Source: Vagococcus xieshaowenii (GTDB lineage: Bacteria > Bacillota > Bacilli > Lactobacillales > Vagococcaceae). From it: a stretch of 64,000 nucleotides of DNA. The stretch covers positions 1,682,501 to 1,746,500 of the forward strand of contig NZ_CP038865.1 in the NCBI RefSeq assembly GCF_004792515.1, given 5' to 3'. Position numbers and translations under genes: made by a program. The stretch's first letter is position 1; each line of letters begins with the position of its first letter. Below are positions 43,447 to 52,469 of this stretch, one piece after another. The notes beneath the pieces were generated by a model. The model did not search any database. It saw nothing but the letters and a program-made list of their open reading frames with translations, and was not told where the DNA came from.

Positions 43447-44265
43447 CTAACCTAATGCGACATCTAAAATCATCATAATCACAAAACCTGTCATAACACC
43501 AAATACGCCATAATGTGCGCCTTTAGTTGTCGTTTGTTGTGCTTCAGGAATTAATTCTTCTACCACAACATAAATCATCGCGCCTGCTGCAAACGCCAAC
43601 GCATACGGTAATATCGATGTCATATGTGCAACTAATAACGCACCGGCAATCCCAGCCATAGGTTCTACTAATCCTGACGCTTGACCGTATAAAAATGATT
43701 TCCAACGACTCAAGCCTTCTTGTCTAAGAGGGATTGAAACTGCTGCTCCTTCAGGAAAGTTTTGAATCCCAATTCCAATTGCAACTGCCATCGCACCTAA
43801 CACAGCTTGTGCAGGATTATCAGCTGAAGCCGCAGCACCAAACGCTACCCCAACAGCTAGCCCTTCCGGTATGTTATGTAACGTAATCGAAAAAACTAAC
43901 AATACCGTTCTCTTCAAATGACTTGGCATTCCTTCTTGTTCTTGATTATCACCAAAGTGCATATGAGGAATCACTCTATCGGCTAAATATAAAAATAAGC
44001 CTCCTAAAATAAAGCCAATCCCCACGACTAACCAAGGAATATCTCCATTTTCACGCGCACGTTCAATCGCTGGATCAAGTAACGACCAAAAACTAGCCGC
44101 AATCATCACACCTGAAGCAAAACCTAACATCAAATTAAGCACATCTTTTTTTATTTCTTTAAAGAAAAACACTAACGCAGCACCTAACGCTGTCATACCA
44201 TAAGTAAATGCCGTACCAGCCAACGCCTGTTGCCATGGTGCTAAATTAACAAACCATTCTGTCAT
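43447..44265 (-). CDS. ZIP family metal transporter
   Basis: 272 residues with about eight helices. The two ZIP metal-site helices are clear: TLHNIPEGLAVGVAFG and GIGIQNFPEGAAVSIPLRQEG, with His/Asn and Glu ligands. A histidine-containing loop (PHMHFGDN) sits between helices 3 and 4. Probably imports zinc or other divalent metals in the manner of ZupT/GufA. No metal-responsive operator recognised upstream. Confidence 0.9.
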   Translation of the reverse strand: MTEWFVNLAPWQQALAGTAFTYGMTALGAALVFFFKEIKKDVLNLMLGFASGVMIAASFWSLLDPAIERARENGDIPWLVVGIGFILGGLFLYLADRVIPHMHFGDNQEQEGMPSHLKRTVLLVFSITLHNIPEGLAVGVAFGAAASADNPAQAVLGAMAVAIGIGIQNFPEGAAVSIPLRQEGLSRWKSFLYGQASGLVEPMAGIAGALLVAHMTSILPYALAFAAGAMIYVVVEELIPEAQQTTTKGAHYGVFGVMTGFVIMMILDVALG

Positions 44266-44342
44266 CCTGACACACCCCTTCTCATCATCTCCACTTAATC
44301 ATATCATAAGCGTTTAATTTAGGGATAGTTTTTAACTAAACA

Positions 44343-44909
44343 TTAGTTGTTAAAGAATAAACGAGGTGACATCTTATATAACCAAGTAAGCATAATAGCA
44401 GTGACTACCGCTGTTGCTAGTCCACTTCCTCCATTCATCACAAGTGAAAATAGAATCGGTGACATCCCCCAAAGCGCATATTGCCCCCAGAACACAACCC
44501 CTGCTACAAAATGCCAGAAAAATCTTGCGAATGTGCCAATAAACACACCTGCTACTAACCATTTCAATGAATCTTTTGTCTCCTTACTAGCTAAAAATCG
44601 TTTAGACACTAAACCTGCCATGCCTGCCATTGGAAAGGCGATAATATATTCAATTAACACCTGACTCACTGATAAATAGGTAATTTGTCCAGTTGCAAAA
44701 TGAAGAAATCCCCAAACTAATCCGGATAATAACCCTGGTAAGAGACCACGTTTTAAAGAGTAAATAGTTAGTGGAATCATTCCTAACGAAATAGTAAAAC
44801 TTGATCCAATGGTGGTTGGAATAAAGGATAATATCATTGCCAAAGCGGCAATAATTGCTCCTTCTACACCTATTAAGATCTTACTTGATGATGTTGCTGA
44901 TTGTTTCAT
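44343..44909 (-). CDS. thiT: Thiamine ECF transporter S component ThiT
   Basis: 188 residues with six membrane helices. EGAIIAALAMILSFIPT, SLGMIPLTIYSLKRG, WGFLHFATGQ and FFWHFVAGVVFWGQYA, with tryptophan, histidine and tyrosine residues of the type lining the thiamine pocket, fit ThiT. It works with a shared energising module (EcfAA'T) encoded elsewhere. The ATG at 44909 follows AAGGAGGA; the longer frame runs into the riboswitch and is not real. Controlled by the TPP riboswitch directly upstream. Confidence 0.93.
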   Translation of the reverse strand: MKQSATSSSKILIGVEGAIIAALAMILSFIPTTIGSSFTISLGMIPLTIYSLKRGLLPGLLSGLVWGFLHFATGQITYLSVSQVLIEYIIAFPMAGMAGLVSKRFLASKETKDSLKWLVAGVFIGTFARFFWHFVAGVVFWGQYALWGMSPILFSLVMNGGSGLATAVVTAIMLTWLYKMSPRLFFNN

Positions 44910-44916
44910 AAAAAAA

Positions 44917-44958
44917 TCCTCCTTAATTGTATAGACGATACCATACAACAAAGGAGGA
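44917..44958 (-). promoter_or_regulatory. Ribosome-site-sequestering hairpin of thiT
   Basis: The minus strand reads TCCTCCTT-TG-TTGTAT-loop-ATACAA-TT-AAGGAGGA: an 8-bp stem including the whole ribosome-binding site plus a 6-bp inner stem. A competing hairpin (GGAGTAT/ATACTCC, 44955-44982) would use the same TCC bases and share two G residues with riboswitch helix P1. This predicts translational control. Confidence 0.7.
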
Positions 44959-44980
44959 GTATAACGTTCACGTTGATACT

Positions 44981-45059
44981 CCATCACAATTCCTACGCGT
45001 GTCTTAACACTACAGGTTCAAGGGTATGATCTCAGCCAGTTGGCACCCCTTTGTGATGG
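44981..45059 (-). ncRNA. TPP riboswitch (THI element)
   Basis: On the minus strand the closing stem CCATCACAA/TTGTGATGG encloses the conserved cores GGGGTGCC, GGCTGAGAT, ACCCTTGAACCTG and CGTAGGAA. These are the landmarks of the thiamine pyrophosphate aptamer. It lies directly upstream of thiT. Confidence 0.96.
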
Positions 45060-45115
45060 TCGTTCTATTAAAATGTACCTTAATTATGATACAAGCATCT
45101 GAAAAAGTCAACAAC

Positions 45116-46138
45116 TTAAGAGGCACTGTATCTCAAAATAAATAACTCAAATAGCAATTCTTTATCCATTTGTCCGGTCTTTGTTAGCCAGTCATTTTCA
45201 GCTAGCGTATCATAAAGTTGTCCTAATACTTTCAAGTCATACGCACGGACTTGCTGCATGGCTAATTGCACACGATATGGATGAACTTTTAACACATCCG
45301 CCATGTTACTCTTTTGATAGCCCATTCCTAACATAATTTTCACTTGAATTAATAAGCGAATATGTTGTAATAGAATCGCCGATATTTTGATAGTATCTTC
45401 TCCTTGAAGCAATAATTCTTGATGCAAACGTAAACTTTTTTCAGGTTGTTTTTTCATGACATAATCAACCATCTCAAAAATATTCTGCTCTAACGATTTC
45501 GCGACTAAGCTTTCAACAATAGGCTTGGTGATTTTTTTGCTCTCAAGAGAGAACAACATGATTTTATCCAACTCTGACATTACGCGAGATAATTGCATTT
45601 GGCACAGATATATTAAACTATCTAACGCTTCAGGTGTTATCTCATAATCACGTCCTTCGACGCTTTGACGAACATATTGTCGAAGTTCCTGTTCTTTCAA
45701 AGGCTCTACCGATATAACTGTCGCTTGTTTTTTTAGTTCTTTAACAATTTTTTTTCGACTGTCTAATTTATCATACGTCGCACATACCACTAAAATAGTC
45801 GAGTCCATTGGGGTAAGAATATAATCAAGCAACAGATCCGTATTATGCTCGATACTTACTTTGTGACGTTCGCCTGTTAAGAAATATGGATTGTCTAATT
45901 GAACCACTCGTTGATCACCAAAAAAAGGAATGGTATTGGCTTCTTCTATCGCAAGTGATAGAGGTAACTGCTCCATATCAAAACGGATAAAATTCATGTC
46001 ATCATCTACTTCGGTCAGCACTGCCTGCTTTAATGTCGTCATAAATAAATCTGCTAAATATTGCTCTGAACCGACCAACAAGTAAACAGGTGCGAACTGA
46101 CCTTTGCTTATTTTAGTTAATTCTTGTTGTAACGTCAT
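45116..46138 (-). CDS. holA: DNA polymerase III subunit delta
   Basis: 340 residues, clamp-loader family: PVYLLVGSEQYLADLF at the start, then DMNFIRFDME, VVQLDNPYFL and LVVCATYDKLDSRKKIVKELKK. The helical collar domain follows from about residue 210. Opens the sliding clamp together with tau and delta-prime. It lies downstream of the comE-recQ group, as holA follows comEC in Bacillus, here separated by recQ. Confidence 0.92.
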   Translation of the reverse strand: MTLQQELTKISKGQFAPVYLLVGSEQYLADLFMTTLKQAVLTEVDDDMNFIRFDMEQLPLSLAIEEANTIPFFGDQRVVQLDNPYFLTGERHKVSIEHNTDLLLDYILTPMDSTILVVCATYDKLDSRKKIVKELKKQATVISVEPLKEQELRQYVRQSVEGRDYEITPEALDSLIYLCQMQLSRVMSELDKIMLFSLESKKITKPIVESLVAKSLEQNIFEMVDYVMKKQPEKSLRLHQELLLQGEDTIKISAILLQHIRLLIQVKIMLGMGYQKSNMADVLKVHPYRVQLAMQQVRAYDLKVLGQLYDTLAENDWLTKTGQMDKELLFELFILRYSAS

Positions 46139-46237
46139 GATTATCTTCCTTACTATTATTTTTCAATTATTATAACATAAACATACTAAGAGACTGACTA
46201 GAGGCGTGTAGTTATCTTACGATTTAACTCCCTAAGC

Positions 46238-48070
46238 TCACTCCTGTAGATAGTCACGAATAAGTGTCATAAAGACTTCTCCATAAGAATCATACTTTGC
46301 TTCTCCAACGCCTTTAATCGCTAGAAACGCTTCTTTTGATTTTGGACGGTAAGTCGCCATTTCTACTAAACTTTTATTATTAAAAATCACATAGGCTGGT
46401 AGTTGTTGTTCTTTGGCTAACGTTTTACGTAACAAAATTAACTCGTTATATAAGGATTCATTATCCTTCGTTACGACTAACTCTGTTGGCGGACTCTCTT
46501 TTGTCCCTGCCTTTACTTTAGCAGACTGATACGCTGTTTTTTTGCGCAACGGCATCCTTAATGTCGCACCATTTCCCAGCCAATCCATCCCTTTATCTGT
46601 CACGCTTAAGACATAGTAATTCAAGATATCCATCTCGATAAACGAATGATCTAATAAGTAATCAATTACCTCTGTTACCTCTGTTTTTGTATTATCCGCT
46701 AGACTCCCTAACCAATCAGAAGCAATCGGTGACGTCTCATTATCAACGGTTATTAATGACTGAATCACACGCTCTTTCCCAACCAGTCGGTGAGCTTGTT
46801 GCAACTCTGCTATATAACTGCACACTGCGTCCGCTTCTTTAGTAATATCTTTCTCATCGAAATCCGTTTGGCAATTCAAGCAATGCTGGCAATCTTCAGT
46901 TAATGTTTCATTAAAATAATTTAACATCACACGACGTAAACAACTGGTCGTCGTCGCATATTGAATCATCGCATCCAAAGATTTATTTTTATACAATCGT
47001 TGTTCATCACTTGTTTCATATAAATCAGAACTTGACACCAACATCTTACGATTCATCACGATATCTGCTCGTGAAAAAAGTAAAATACACGTTGCCGGTT
47101 CGCCATCTCGTCCGCCACGACCAGCCTCTTGATAATAGCTTTCTAGATCTTTAGGCATATTATAATGGATCACATGACGAACATCTGGCTTATTAATTCC
47201 CATACCAAATGCATTAGTGGCCACAATTACGTCTACTTCGCTAAAAATAAAAGCATCCTGATGACGGGTACGTTCTTCCCTTGTTAATCCCGCATGATAG
47301 TAGGTCGTTTTAACCCCTAAATCTGATAAAAAACCAGCGACTCTTTCGACTTCTTTTCTCGTGGATGCATAAATAATGATGCTTTCTCCTTCATGACGTT
47401 GCACATAATACTCAACAAACTTACGACGATTAGCCACAACTTCTACAGAAAAATAAAGATTCGGACGATCGTAACTATTCTTAATCACAAGAGGTTGGTT
47501 TAAACCTAAATACGCCAAAATATCGTGTTGCGTTTTGATATTAGCCGTTGCGGTGAACGCTGCAATGGTCGGTCGTTTATCAAATAGTTCAATGAATTCA
47601 GGGATAGCTAAGTAACTACTACGAAAATCATGCCCCCATTGAGAAAGACAATGTGCTTCATCGACCGCGATCATACTAATAGTCACTTCTTTGACGGCTT
47701 CTAAAAATTTAGGTGTCATCAAACGCTCCGGTGCGACATAGACAATTTTGTACATACCTTGACTCATATTGAATAATGCTTTGTTTATTTGATTGTCCGT
47801 TAGCGATGAATTAATATAGGCCCCACGAATACCTGCAGCAAGTAGTTCCCTGACTTGATCCTTCATTAAAGAAACCAATGGCGAAACAACTATACAAACA
47901 CCTTCTGTCATTAATGCTGGTAGTTGATAGCAAATTGATTTTCCTGAACCTGTTGGCATGATGGCTAAAACATCTTGCTGCTTTGTAATAGCTTCAATCA
48001 CTTCTAATTGCCCCGGTCTAAATGTTTCATATCCATAAATATTTGCCAATAGTTGTTCTGCTTGCTTCAT
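46238..48070 (-). CDS. recQ: ATP-dependent DNA helicase RecQ
   Basis: 610 residues: helicase core with MPTGSGKSICYQLPAL, DEAHCLSQWGHDFR, TATAN, ATNAFGMGINKPDVR and QEAGRGGRDG, the zinc site (CLRR and CQHCLNC), a winged-helix RQC region and a C-terminal HRDC domain (AYVIFNNKSLVEMA, then FLAIKGVGEAK). Unwinds DNA 3' to 5' in recombination repair. The ATG at 48070 with GAGGTG 6 nt upstream is preferred. Full length for a HRDC-bearing RecQ. Confidence 0.93.
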   Translation of the reverse strand: MKQAEQLLANIYGYETFRPGQLEVIEAITKQQDVLAIMPTGSGKSICYQLPALMTEGVCIVVSPLVSLMKDQVRELLAAGIRGAYINSSLTDNQINKALFNMSQGMYKIVYVAPERLMTPKFLEAVKEVTISMIAVDEAHCLSQWGHDFRSSYLAIPEFIELFDKRPTIAAFTATANIKTQHDILAYLGLNQPLVIKNSYDRPNLYFSVEVVANRRKFVEYYVQRHEGESIIIYASTRKEVERVAGFLSDLGVKTTYYHAGLTREERTRHQDAFIFSEVDVIVATNAFGMGINKPDVRHVIHYNMPKDLESYYQEAGRGGRDGEPATCILLFSRADIVMNRKMLVSSSDLYETSDEQRLYKNKSLDAMIQYATTTSCLRRVMLNYFNETLTEDCQHCLNCQTDFDEKDITKEADAVCSYIAELQQAHRLVGKERVIQSLITVDNETSPIASDWLGSLADNTKTEVTEVIDYLLDHSFIEMDILNYYVLSVTDKGMDWLGNGATLRMPLRKKTAYQSAKVKAGTKESPPTELVVTKDNESLYNELILLRKTLAKEQQLPAYVIFNNKSLVEMATYRPKSKEAFLAIKGVGEAKYDSYGEVFMTLIRDYLQE

Positions 48071-48130
48071 GCCGTACACCTCTACTTTTTTATCATTCCT
48101 CCATTATACCTCAATTAAATATAAATACGA

Positions 48131-50470
48131 CTAGTTAACCGCTAATCCCTTAAACTTAGATAATTTACCACTCAGTCCTGACCATTTACTATAAATCATT
48201 CCTTCTTGATCTAAACGGTGTGTCTCTACGGTATTCGTTAAAAGTGTTTGTAATACATCTGGATGAGGATGTCCAAAACGATTGTTTTCTCCACATGAAA
48301 TAATCGCTAAATCTGGTTGAAGTTGTTTGACAAATGGCAGAGTTGTTGATGTTTTACTTCCATGATGGCCCACCTTTAACACATCAACCGTCAAGTCAGG
48401 ATATTGATTTAACAATGCTTGTTCCCCTGGTGCTTCTAAATCTCCTGTAAATAAAAAGGATTGACCACCGATACTACTATATAATACCAAGGAATCATCA
48501 TTACCCCCATCTGTCACTTGTTTAGGAGACAGTACCTTATACGTCATCTTCCCTACCTTAAATACATCCCCGTCTAATACTTTTTTACACACGATTGGCT
48601 GTCGACATGACCGAAGCTTCTTATAAAATGAAGCATTTGTTTCTAGTCCTTTTGGAAAAACAAGTTGCCTAACATTAACCGCCTCTACAACAGCAACTAA
48701 ATCCCCCACATGATCATCATCTGCATGTGTACAACATAACGCATCAATTTGTGTGATTCCCCGACTTTTTAAGAACGGTAGTAACGTATAATGCACACCA
48801 GCAACAGTAGTAGATTGTTGCCACTCTTCTTTTTCAAAAGCCATCCTCCCACCTACATCAATAACCATTACTTTCCCATGAAAGGGCTCTTGAATAACTA
48901 GGCAATCGCCCTGACCCACATTGACAAATGCCACTATCCCTTGATAATTCAACCACTTATAGCTACAACAACTCACTAACATTATCCCTACTAAAGCCAA
49001 ACTCTTCCGCCAATTAGTAGCTAATAAAATCAAGGATAGGACTAGACAACCAACACTTAGTAGTAATACCATTAGAGGGATTTTCCCTGTCACTATATGT
49101 AAGATTGGCAAATTGCCTAACCCTCTAAAGAGTAAATGAATTCCTTGAAATATCCCCTCCACAGATGTCGTAGCAAACGGCAGTAACAAGGTAGCGACAA
49201 TAAGCGGTAACACTACCTGACACATAATAGGCAACAAGAAAAAACTAAAACAAAATGATAATAAGCGATTCTCATAAAAAAAATAACTGTTTAAAGGAAA
49301 TGATAAACAAGCTAGTCCCAAACTCATAGCTAACGATTGTCGCCAGCCACTCTTCCAATATTGTTTAATCGCTGAATGTAAATAAATCAAACCAAACGTT
49401 AGATAAAATGAATAAATACCACCTATTGAAAAGACGGCTGTAGGTTTCAACAAAAAACTAACCAATAAACTTAACGACCAACAATCTAACGAGGAAAAAC
49501 CTAGTCGATAATGGCGATTACGCGTGACTATGACATAGGCTAATAAGGCTCTAAGTACCGCAATACTTTCGCCAAATAAGACATATAATGCAAATAAATA
49601 ACCCAATTCTAGTAGGTCTATCCACTCTAAAGCCAGTGGCGTACGTCTCAATATTTTCTTCCACATACCTGCAAAAAAAGACACATGCATGCCTGATAAA
49701 CTAAATAGGTACATAATGCCTAATTTTTCAAATGCTTCTCGTTCATTACTGAATTCTTCCCCTTTATATCCTAACAATAAGCTTTTAACATACAAACGAG
49801 TATAATAGCCGAATGTATGATCAACATAATGAAGAAGCTGACTTCTTATATGACGAAAAAAAGCTAGCGGTGACCAACTTTTCTTTAGACCTATCACCTG
49901 AAGTTCATCGATATCTACTAATCGATAAATTCCTTGTTCAGACAAATAACGACGTGTATCAAAACCGTTCAGATTTTGTGGTCCTTTAGGCAAACTGAAC
50001 ACACCTGTTATACGAACGATTGTCTGTTGCGTTACCTGTTGGTACTTTTCTTTTTCTTCTTTAGATTTCAGTTGATAACGATAACGACTTTCCCCAGGTA
50101 GCCTAGGTGTTTTCCCATTAAACTGTAAATAGTCCCCTTTAATCGTTAATGTTTCAGGTTGAATCACTGTTTGCCATGTTTGAGGCGTAGCGACCAACTG
50201 TTCAACTTCATGGTCAGTCAATACAAAAAAACACGCGCTAAATGCGACGCCTACCAAGCTACTGATAATCAGCTTATGTTGGCGCGTCGTTATAACACGT
50301 GTTATCATTATTCCTAATAATACCCAAACAATGACTACTTGAAAATAACAAGCTGCGTATGCCATTATGACACTCATTGTCGGAAAAAATACGTACTGCC
50401 GTAACGAATGAATTTGTCTAAAATAATTATGGTAACGTATCGCTAGCTTTTGTTGTCTATTCTTCTCCAT
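48131..50470 (-). CDS. comEC: DNA uptake channel protein ComEC/Rec2
   Basis: About 779 residues: a DUF4131 region, the competence-domain membrane channel with many helices (GLNGFDTRRYLSEQGIY-type loop, LGYKGEEFSNEREAFEKLG, LSGMHVSFFAG), and a C-terminal metallo-beta-lactamase-like domain (NVGQGDCLVIQEPF, THADDDHVGD, GHHGSKTS). It carries incoming single strands across the membrane. Its start overlaps comEB by about 14 bp, so translation is coupled; ATG at 50470 or TTG at 50476 are both possible. Full length suggests a working uptake machine. Confidence 0.93.
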   Translation of the reverse strand: MEKNRQQKLAIRYHNYFRQIHSLRQYVFFPTMSVIMAYAACYFQVVIVWVLLGIMITRVITTRQHKLIISSLVGVAFSACFFVLTDHEVEQLVATPQTWQTVIQPETLTIKGDYLQFNGKTPRLPGESRYRYQLKSKEEKEKYQQVTQQTIVRITGVFSLPKGPQNLNGFDTRRYLSEQGIYRLVDIDELQVIGLKKSWSPLAFFRHIRSQLLHYVDHTFGYYTRLYVKSLLLGYKGEEFSNEREAFEKLGIMYLFSLSGMHVSFFAGMWKKILRRTPLALEWIDLLELGYLFALYVLFGESIAVLRALLAYVIVTRNRHYRLGFSSLDCWSLSLLVSFLLKPTAVFSIGGIYSFYLTFGLIYLHSAIKQYWKSGWRQSLAMSLGLACLSFPLNSYFFYENRLLSFCFSFFLLPIMCQVVLPLIVATLLLPFATTSVEGIFQGIHLLFRGLGNLPILHIVTGKIPLMVLLLSVGCLVLSLILLATNWRKSLALVGIMLVSCCSYKWLNYQGIVAFVNVGQGDCLVIQEPFHGKVMVIDVGGRMAFEKEEWQQSTTVAGVHYTLLPFLKSRGITQIDALCCTHADDDHVGDLVAVVEAVNVRQLVFPKGLETNASFYKKLRSCRQPIVCKKVLDGDVFKVGKMTYKVLSPKQVTDGGNDDSLVLYSSIGGQSFLFTGDLEAPGEQALLNQYPDLTVDVLKVGHHGSKTSTTLPFVKQLQPDLAIISCGENNRFGHPHPDVLQTLLTNTVETHRLDQEGMIYSKWSGLSGKLSKFKGLAVN

Positions 50471-50933
50471 CTCCAAACTGTAATTCAGCGAAAAACTTTT
50501 TATCTAGTTCTACTTGATGAACTTCTGTTTGTGTTTGCTTTAATAACTGCAACGCATATTCGTCATTGCGATAGTTTTCTAAATAATGAATTTTTTTAAT
50601 GCCTGCTTGAATAATCATCTTTGTACATTGTAGACAAGGAAAATGGGTCACATAAATTTCAGCACCATCAGTTGGTACCCCAAATTTTGCACATTGTAAG
50701 ATGGCATTCATCTCTGCATGAATCGTGCGTACGCAATGATTATCTACGATATAGCAACCTTCATCAATACAATGAACATCACCACTCACTGATCCATTAT
50801 AACCTCCCGCAATCACGCGTGAATCTCTTACAATTGTTGCACCAACGGCTAAACGTGTACACGTACTTCTCATTGCCAGCAATACACTTTGAGCCATGAA
50901 ATATTGATTCCAAGGAATTCTTTCAAACGTCAT
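50457..50933 (-). CDS. comEB: ComEB, dCMP deaminase family protein
   Basis: 158 residues, cytidine/deoxycytidylate deaminase fold with zinc motifs HAEMN (72-76, His and Glu) and PCLQC (99-103, both Cys). RLAVGATIVRDSRVIAGGYNG is the usual N-terminal segment. It converts dCMP to dUMP; in Bacillus it is in the competence operon but not needed for DNA uptake. Lies between comEA and comEC with the usual order. Confidence 0.93.
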   Translation of the reverse strand: MTFERIPWNQYFMAQSVLLAMRSTCTRLAVGATIVRDSRVIAGGYNGSVSGDVHCIDEGCYIVDNHCVRTIHAEMNAILQCAKFGVPTDGAEIYVTHFPCLQCTKMIIQAGIKKIHYLENYRNDEYALQLLKQTQTEVHQVELDKKFFAELQFGDGEE

Positions 50934-50957
50934 TACTACTACCTCCTCAATTACCTT

Positions 50958-51623
50958 TTAATCAATTGTAATCGATTCTTTCAAACTATCAAAGGTTTTT
51001 TCGCCGACTCCTTTCACATTTTTTAATTCCTCAATTGACTGAAACGCACCATTCGTTTCTCGATAATCAAGCATGGCTTGTGCTTTCACTAATCCGACAC
51101 CATTTAAACGTTGAAGATCCTCTAACGTAGCGGTGTTGATATTGACTTTTGCTTGATTAGAAGGCTCATCACCTACTTGATTAGTCGTTAGCTCGTTTAG
51201 CGATTCAGCTTGAACTAATGCAGGGGTTTCTTCACCTTGTTCTGGTACATACACCACCATTTGATCAGTCACCCGTTGAGCTAAGTTGACTTGATGACTG
51301 TCCGCATTCTCTGTAAAGCCGCCAGCTAATGAGATTACCTCAGATACTCGCATGTTTGGCGTGATTTGGTAAATTCCTGGCGAAGTGACCGCCCCTTTGA
51401 TATCTACATATGCCACTAGGCTTTCTGACCTCATTTCTTGCTGATTAACTGCTCCACTTGTTGTTTCACTTGTGGAATCAATACGTTCAATTGCTGAACT
51501 TTCTAAAAATACGTCATTTGATGCTGCTGTTTGATTTCTAAACCAAACGAACAAAATAGTAGTTACTATTAATATCCCGCCACCGACTAACCAACGCTTA
51601 TCTATCATCTGCCACTTATCCAA
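50958..51623 (-). CDS. comEA: DNA receptor ComEA
   Basis: About 221 residues: a short cytoplasmic start, one membrane anchor (WLVGGGILIVTTILFVWF), a linker, an SLBB domain (YVDIKGAVTSPGIYQI, VSEVISLAGGF) and a C-terminal helix-hairpin-helix pair (VNINTATLEDLQRLNGVG, LKNVKGVGEKTFDSLK) that binds DNA. A TTG at 51623 has AAAGGAGG 8 nt upstream and is my choice; an ATG five codons later lacks a site. First gene of comEA-comEB-comEC. Confidence 0.92.
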   Translation of the reverse strand: MDKWQMIDKRWLVGGGILIVTTILFVWFRNQTAASNDVFLESSAIERIDSTSETTSGAVNQQEMRSESLVAYVDIKGAVTSPGIYQITPNMRVSEVISLAGGFTENADSHQVNLAQRVTDQMVVYVPEQGEETPALVQAESLNELTTNQVGDEPSNQAKVNINTATLEDLQRLNGVGLVKAQAMLDYRETNGAFQSIEELKNVKGVGEKTFDSLKESITID

Positions 51624-51736
51624 TCCTTCTCCCTCCTTTACTACAATAAAATACGCAAGATAATACGTTTCCACGCCGGCATCCATCGAATTTATGATAC
51701 AATTATCCTAGATTAATATTACGAGGAGGGACTCTT

Positions 51737-52432
51737 ATGAAGCCAAACGAAATACCCGAAATCATGACACCTTTACGCCAAGATATCATCAAGCTACCAG
51801 AAGTCATTCGTCAATGTAGTGGGATAAAAATTTTTGGAAAAAAAATAAAATCGATTATTTATACGACAGACATTGCGATTATTCGTAACACAGATGCCGA
51901 TGCAGTAATAGCGGTCTATCCGTTTACGCCTCATCCTACTATTACGCGAAGCATTACCGAAGCAGCAGATATTCCTGTTTTTTGTGGTGTAGGAGGCGGC
52001 ACAACACAGGGTCCCCGTTCAGCTCAAATGAGTTTGTTTGCAGAATCCCAAGGTGCAATCGGTGTAGTTGTTAATGCTCCGACGCCTCGTGAAACCATTG
52101 AAGCCATTAACGAAACGATTGATATTCCTATTGTCGCAACAGTGACATCTATTTACACCGATATTGAAGAAAAATTAAACGCTGGTGCAATGATTCTTAA
52201 CGTTAGTGGTGGTAAAGATACCGCAGATGTTGTACGCACCATACGTGAGCGTTACCCTAATGTGCCTATTATTGCCACTGGTGGACCGACAGAAGAAGGC
52301 ATTCTTAAAACTATTGAAGCTGGAGCCAATGCTATCACCTACACCCCACCTTCAAATGGTGAATTATTCAGTAAAAAAATGGATAAATACCGTCTAATTG
52401 AAAAAGAAGCCGCCGAAGTAAACGACAAATAA
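51737..52432 (+). CDS. TIM-barrel protein related to NanE/ThiG-type phosphate-binding barrels
   Basis: 231 residues, predicted cytoplasmic. Barrel strands DAVIAVYPFTP, IPVFCGVGGGTTQG, AIGVVVNAPTP, IPIVATVTSIY, AMILNVSGG, VPIIATGGPTEEGIL and ANAITYTPPS. The last two resemble a standard phosphate-binding site. I recognise no specific enzyme; it could be an epimerase-like or hydrolase-annotated protein common in enterococci. GAGGAGG site upstream; it is transcribed opposite comEA and shares a short intergenic region with it. Confidence 0.72.
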   Translation: MKPNEIPEIMTPLRQDIIKLPEVIRQCSGIKIFGKKIKSIIYTTDIAIIRNTDADAVIAVYPFTPHPTITRSITEAADIPVFCGVGGGTTQGPRSAQMSLFAESQGAIGVVVNAPTPRETIEAINETIDIPIVATVTSIYTDIEEKLNAGAMILNVSGGKDTADVVRTIRERYPNVPIIATGGPTEEGILKTIEAGANAITYTPPSNGELFSKKMDKYRLIEKEAAEVNDK

Positions 52433-52468
52433 AGCAGGAAAAAGGAATTTCCTTTTCCTGCTTTATTT
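52427..52468. terminator. Bidirectional terminator between convergent genes
   Basis: A 16-bp stem AAATAAAGCAGGAAAA/TTTTCCTGCTTTATTT with a 10-nt loop. It overlaps the stop codon end of the TIM-barrel gene and abuts the LPMO stop at 52470. Confidence 0.93.
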
Positions 52469-52469
52469 A

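Noticed and set aside
44910-44987. N-terminal extension of thiT
   Set aside because: It would translate the ribosome-site hairpin and the edge of the TPP riboswitch; the ATG at 44909 has a perfect ribosome site.
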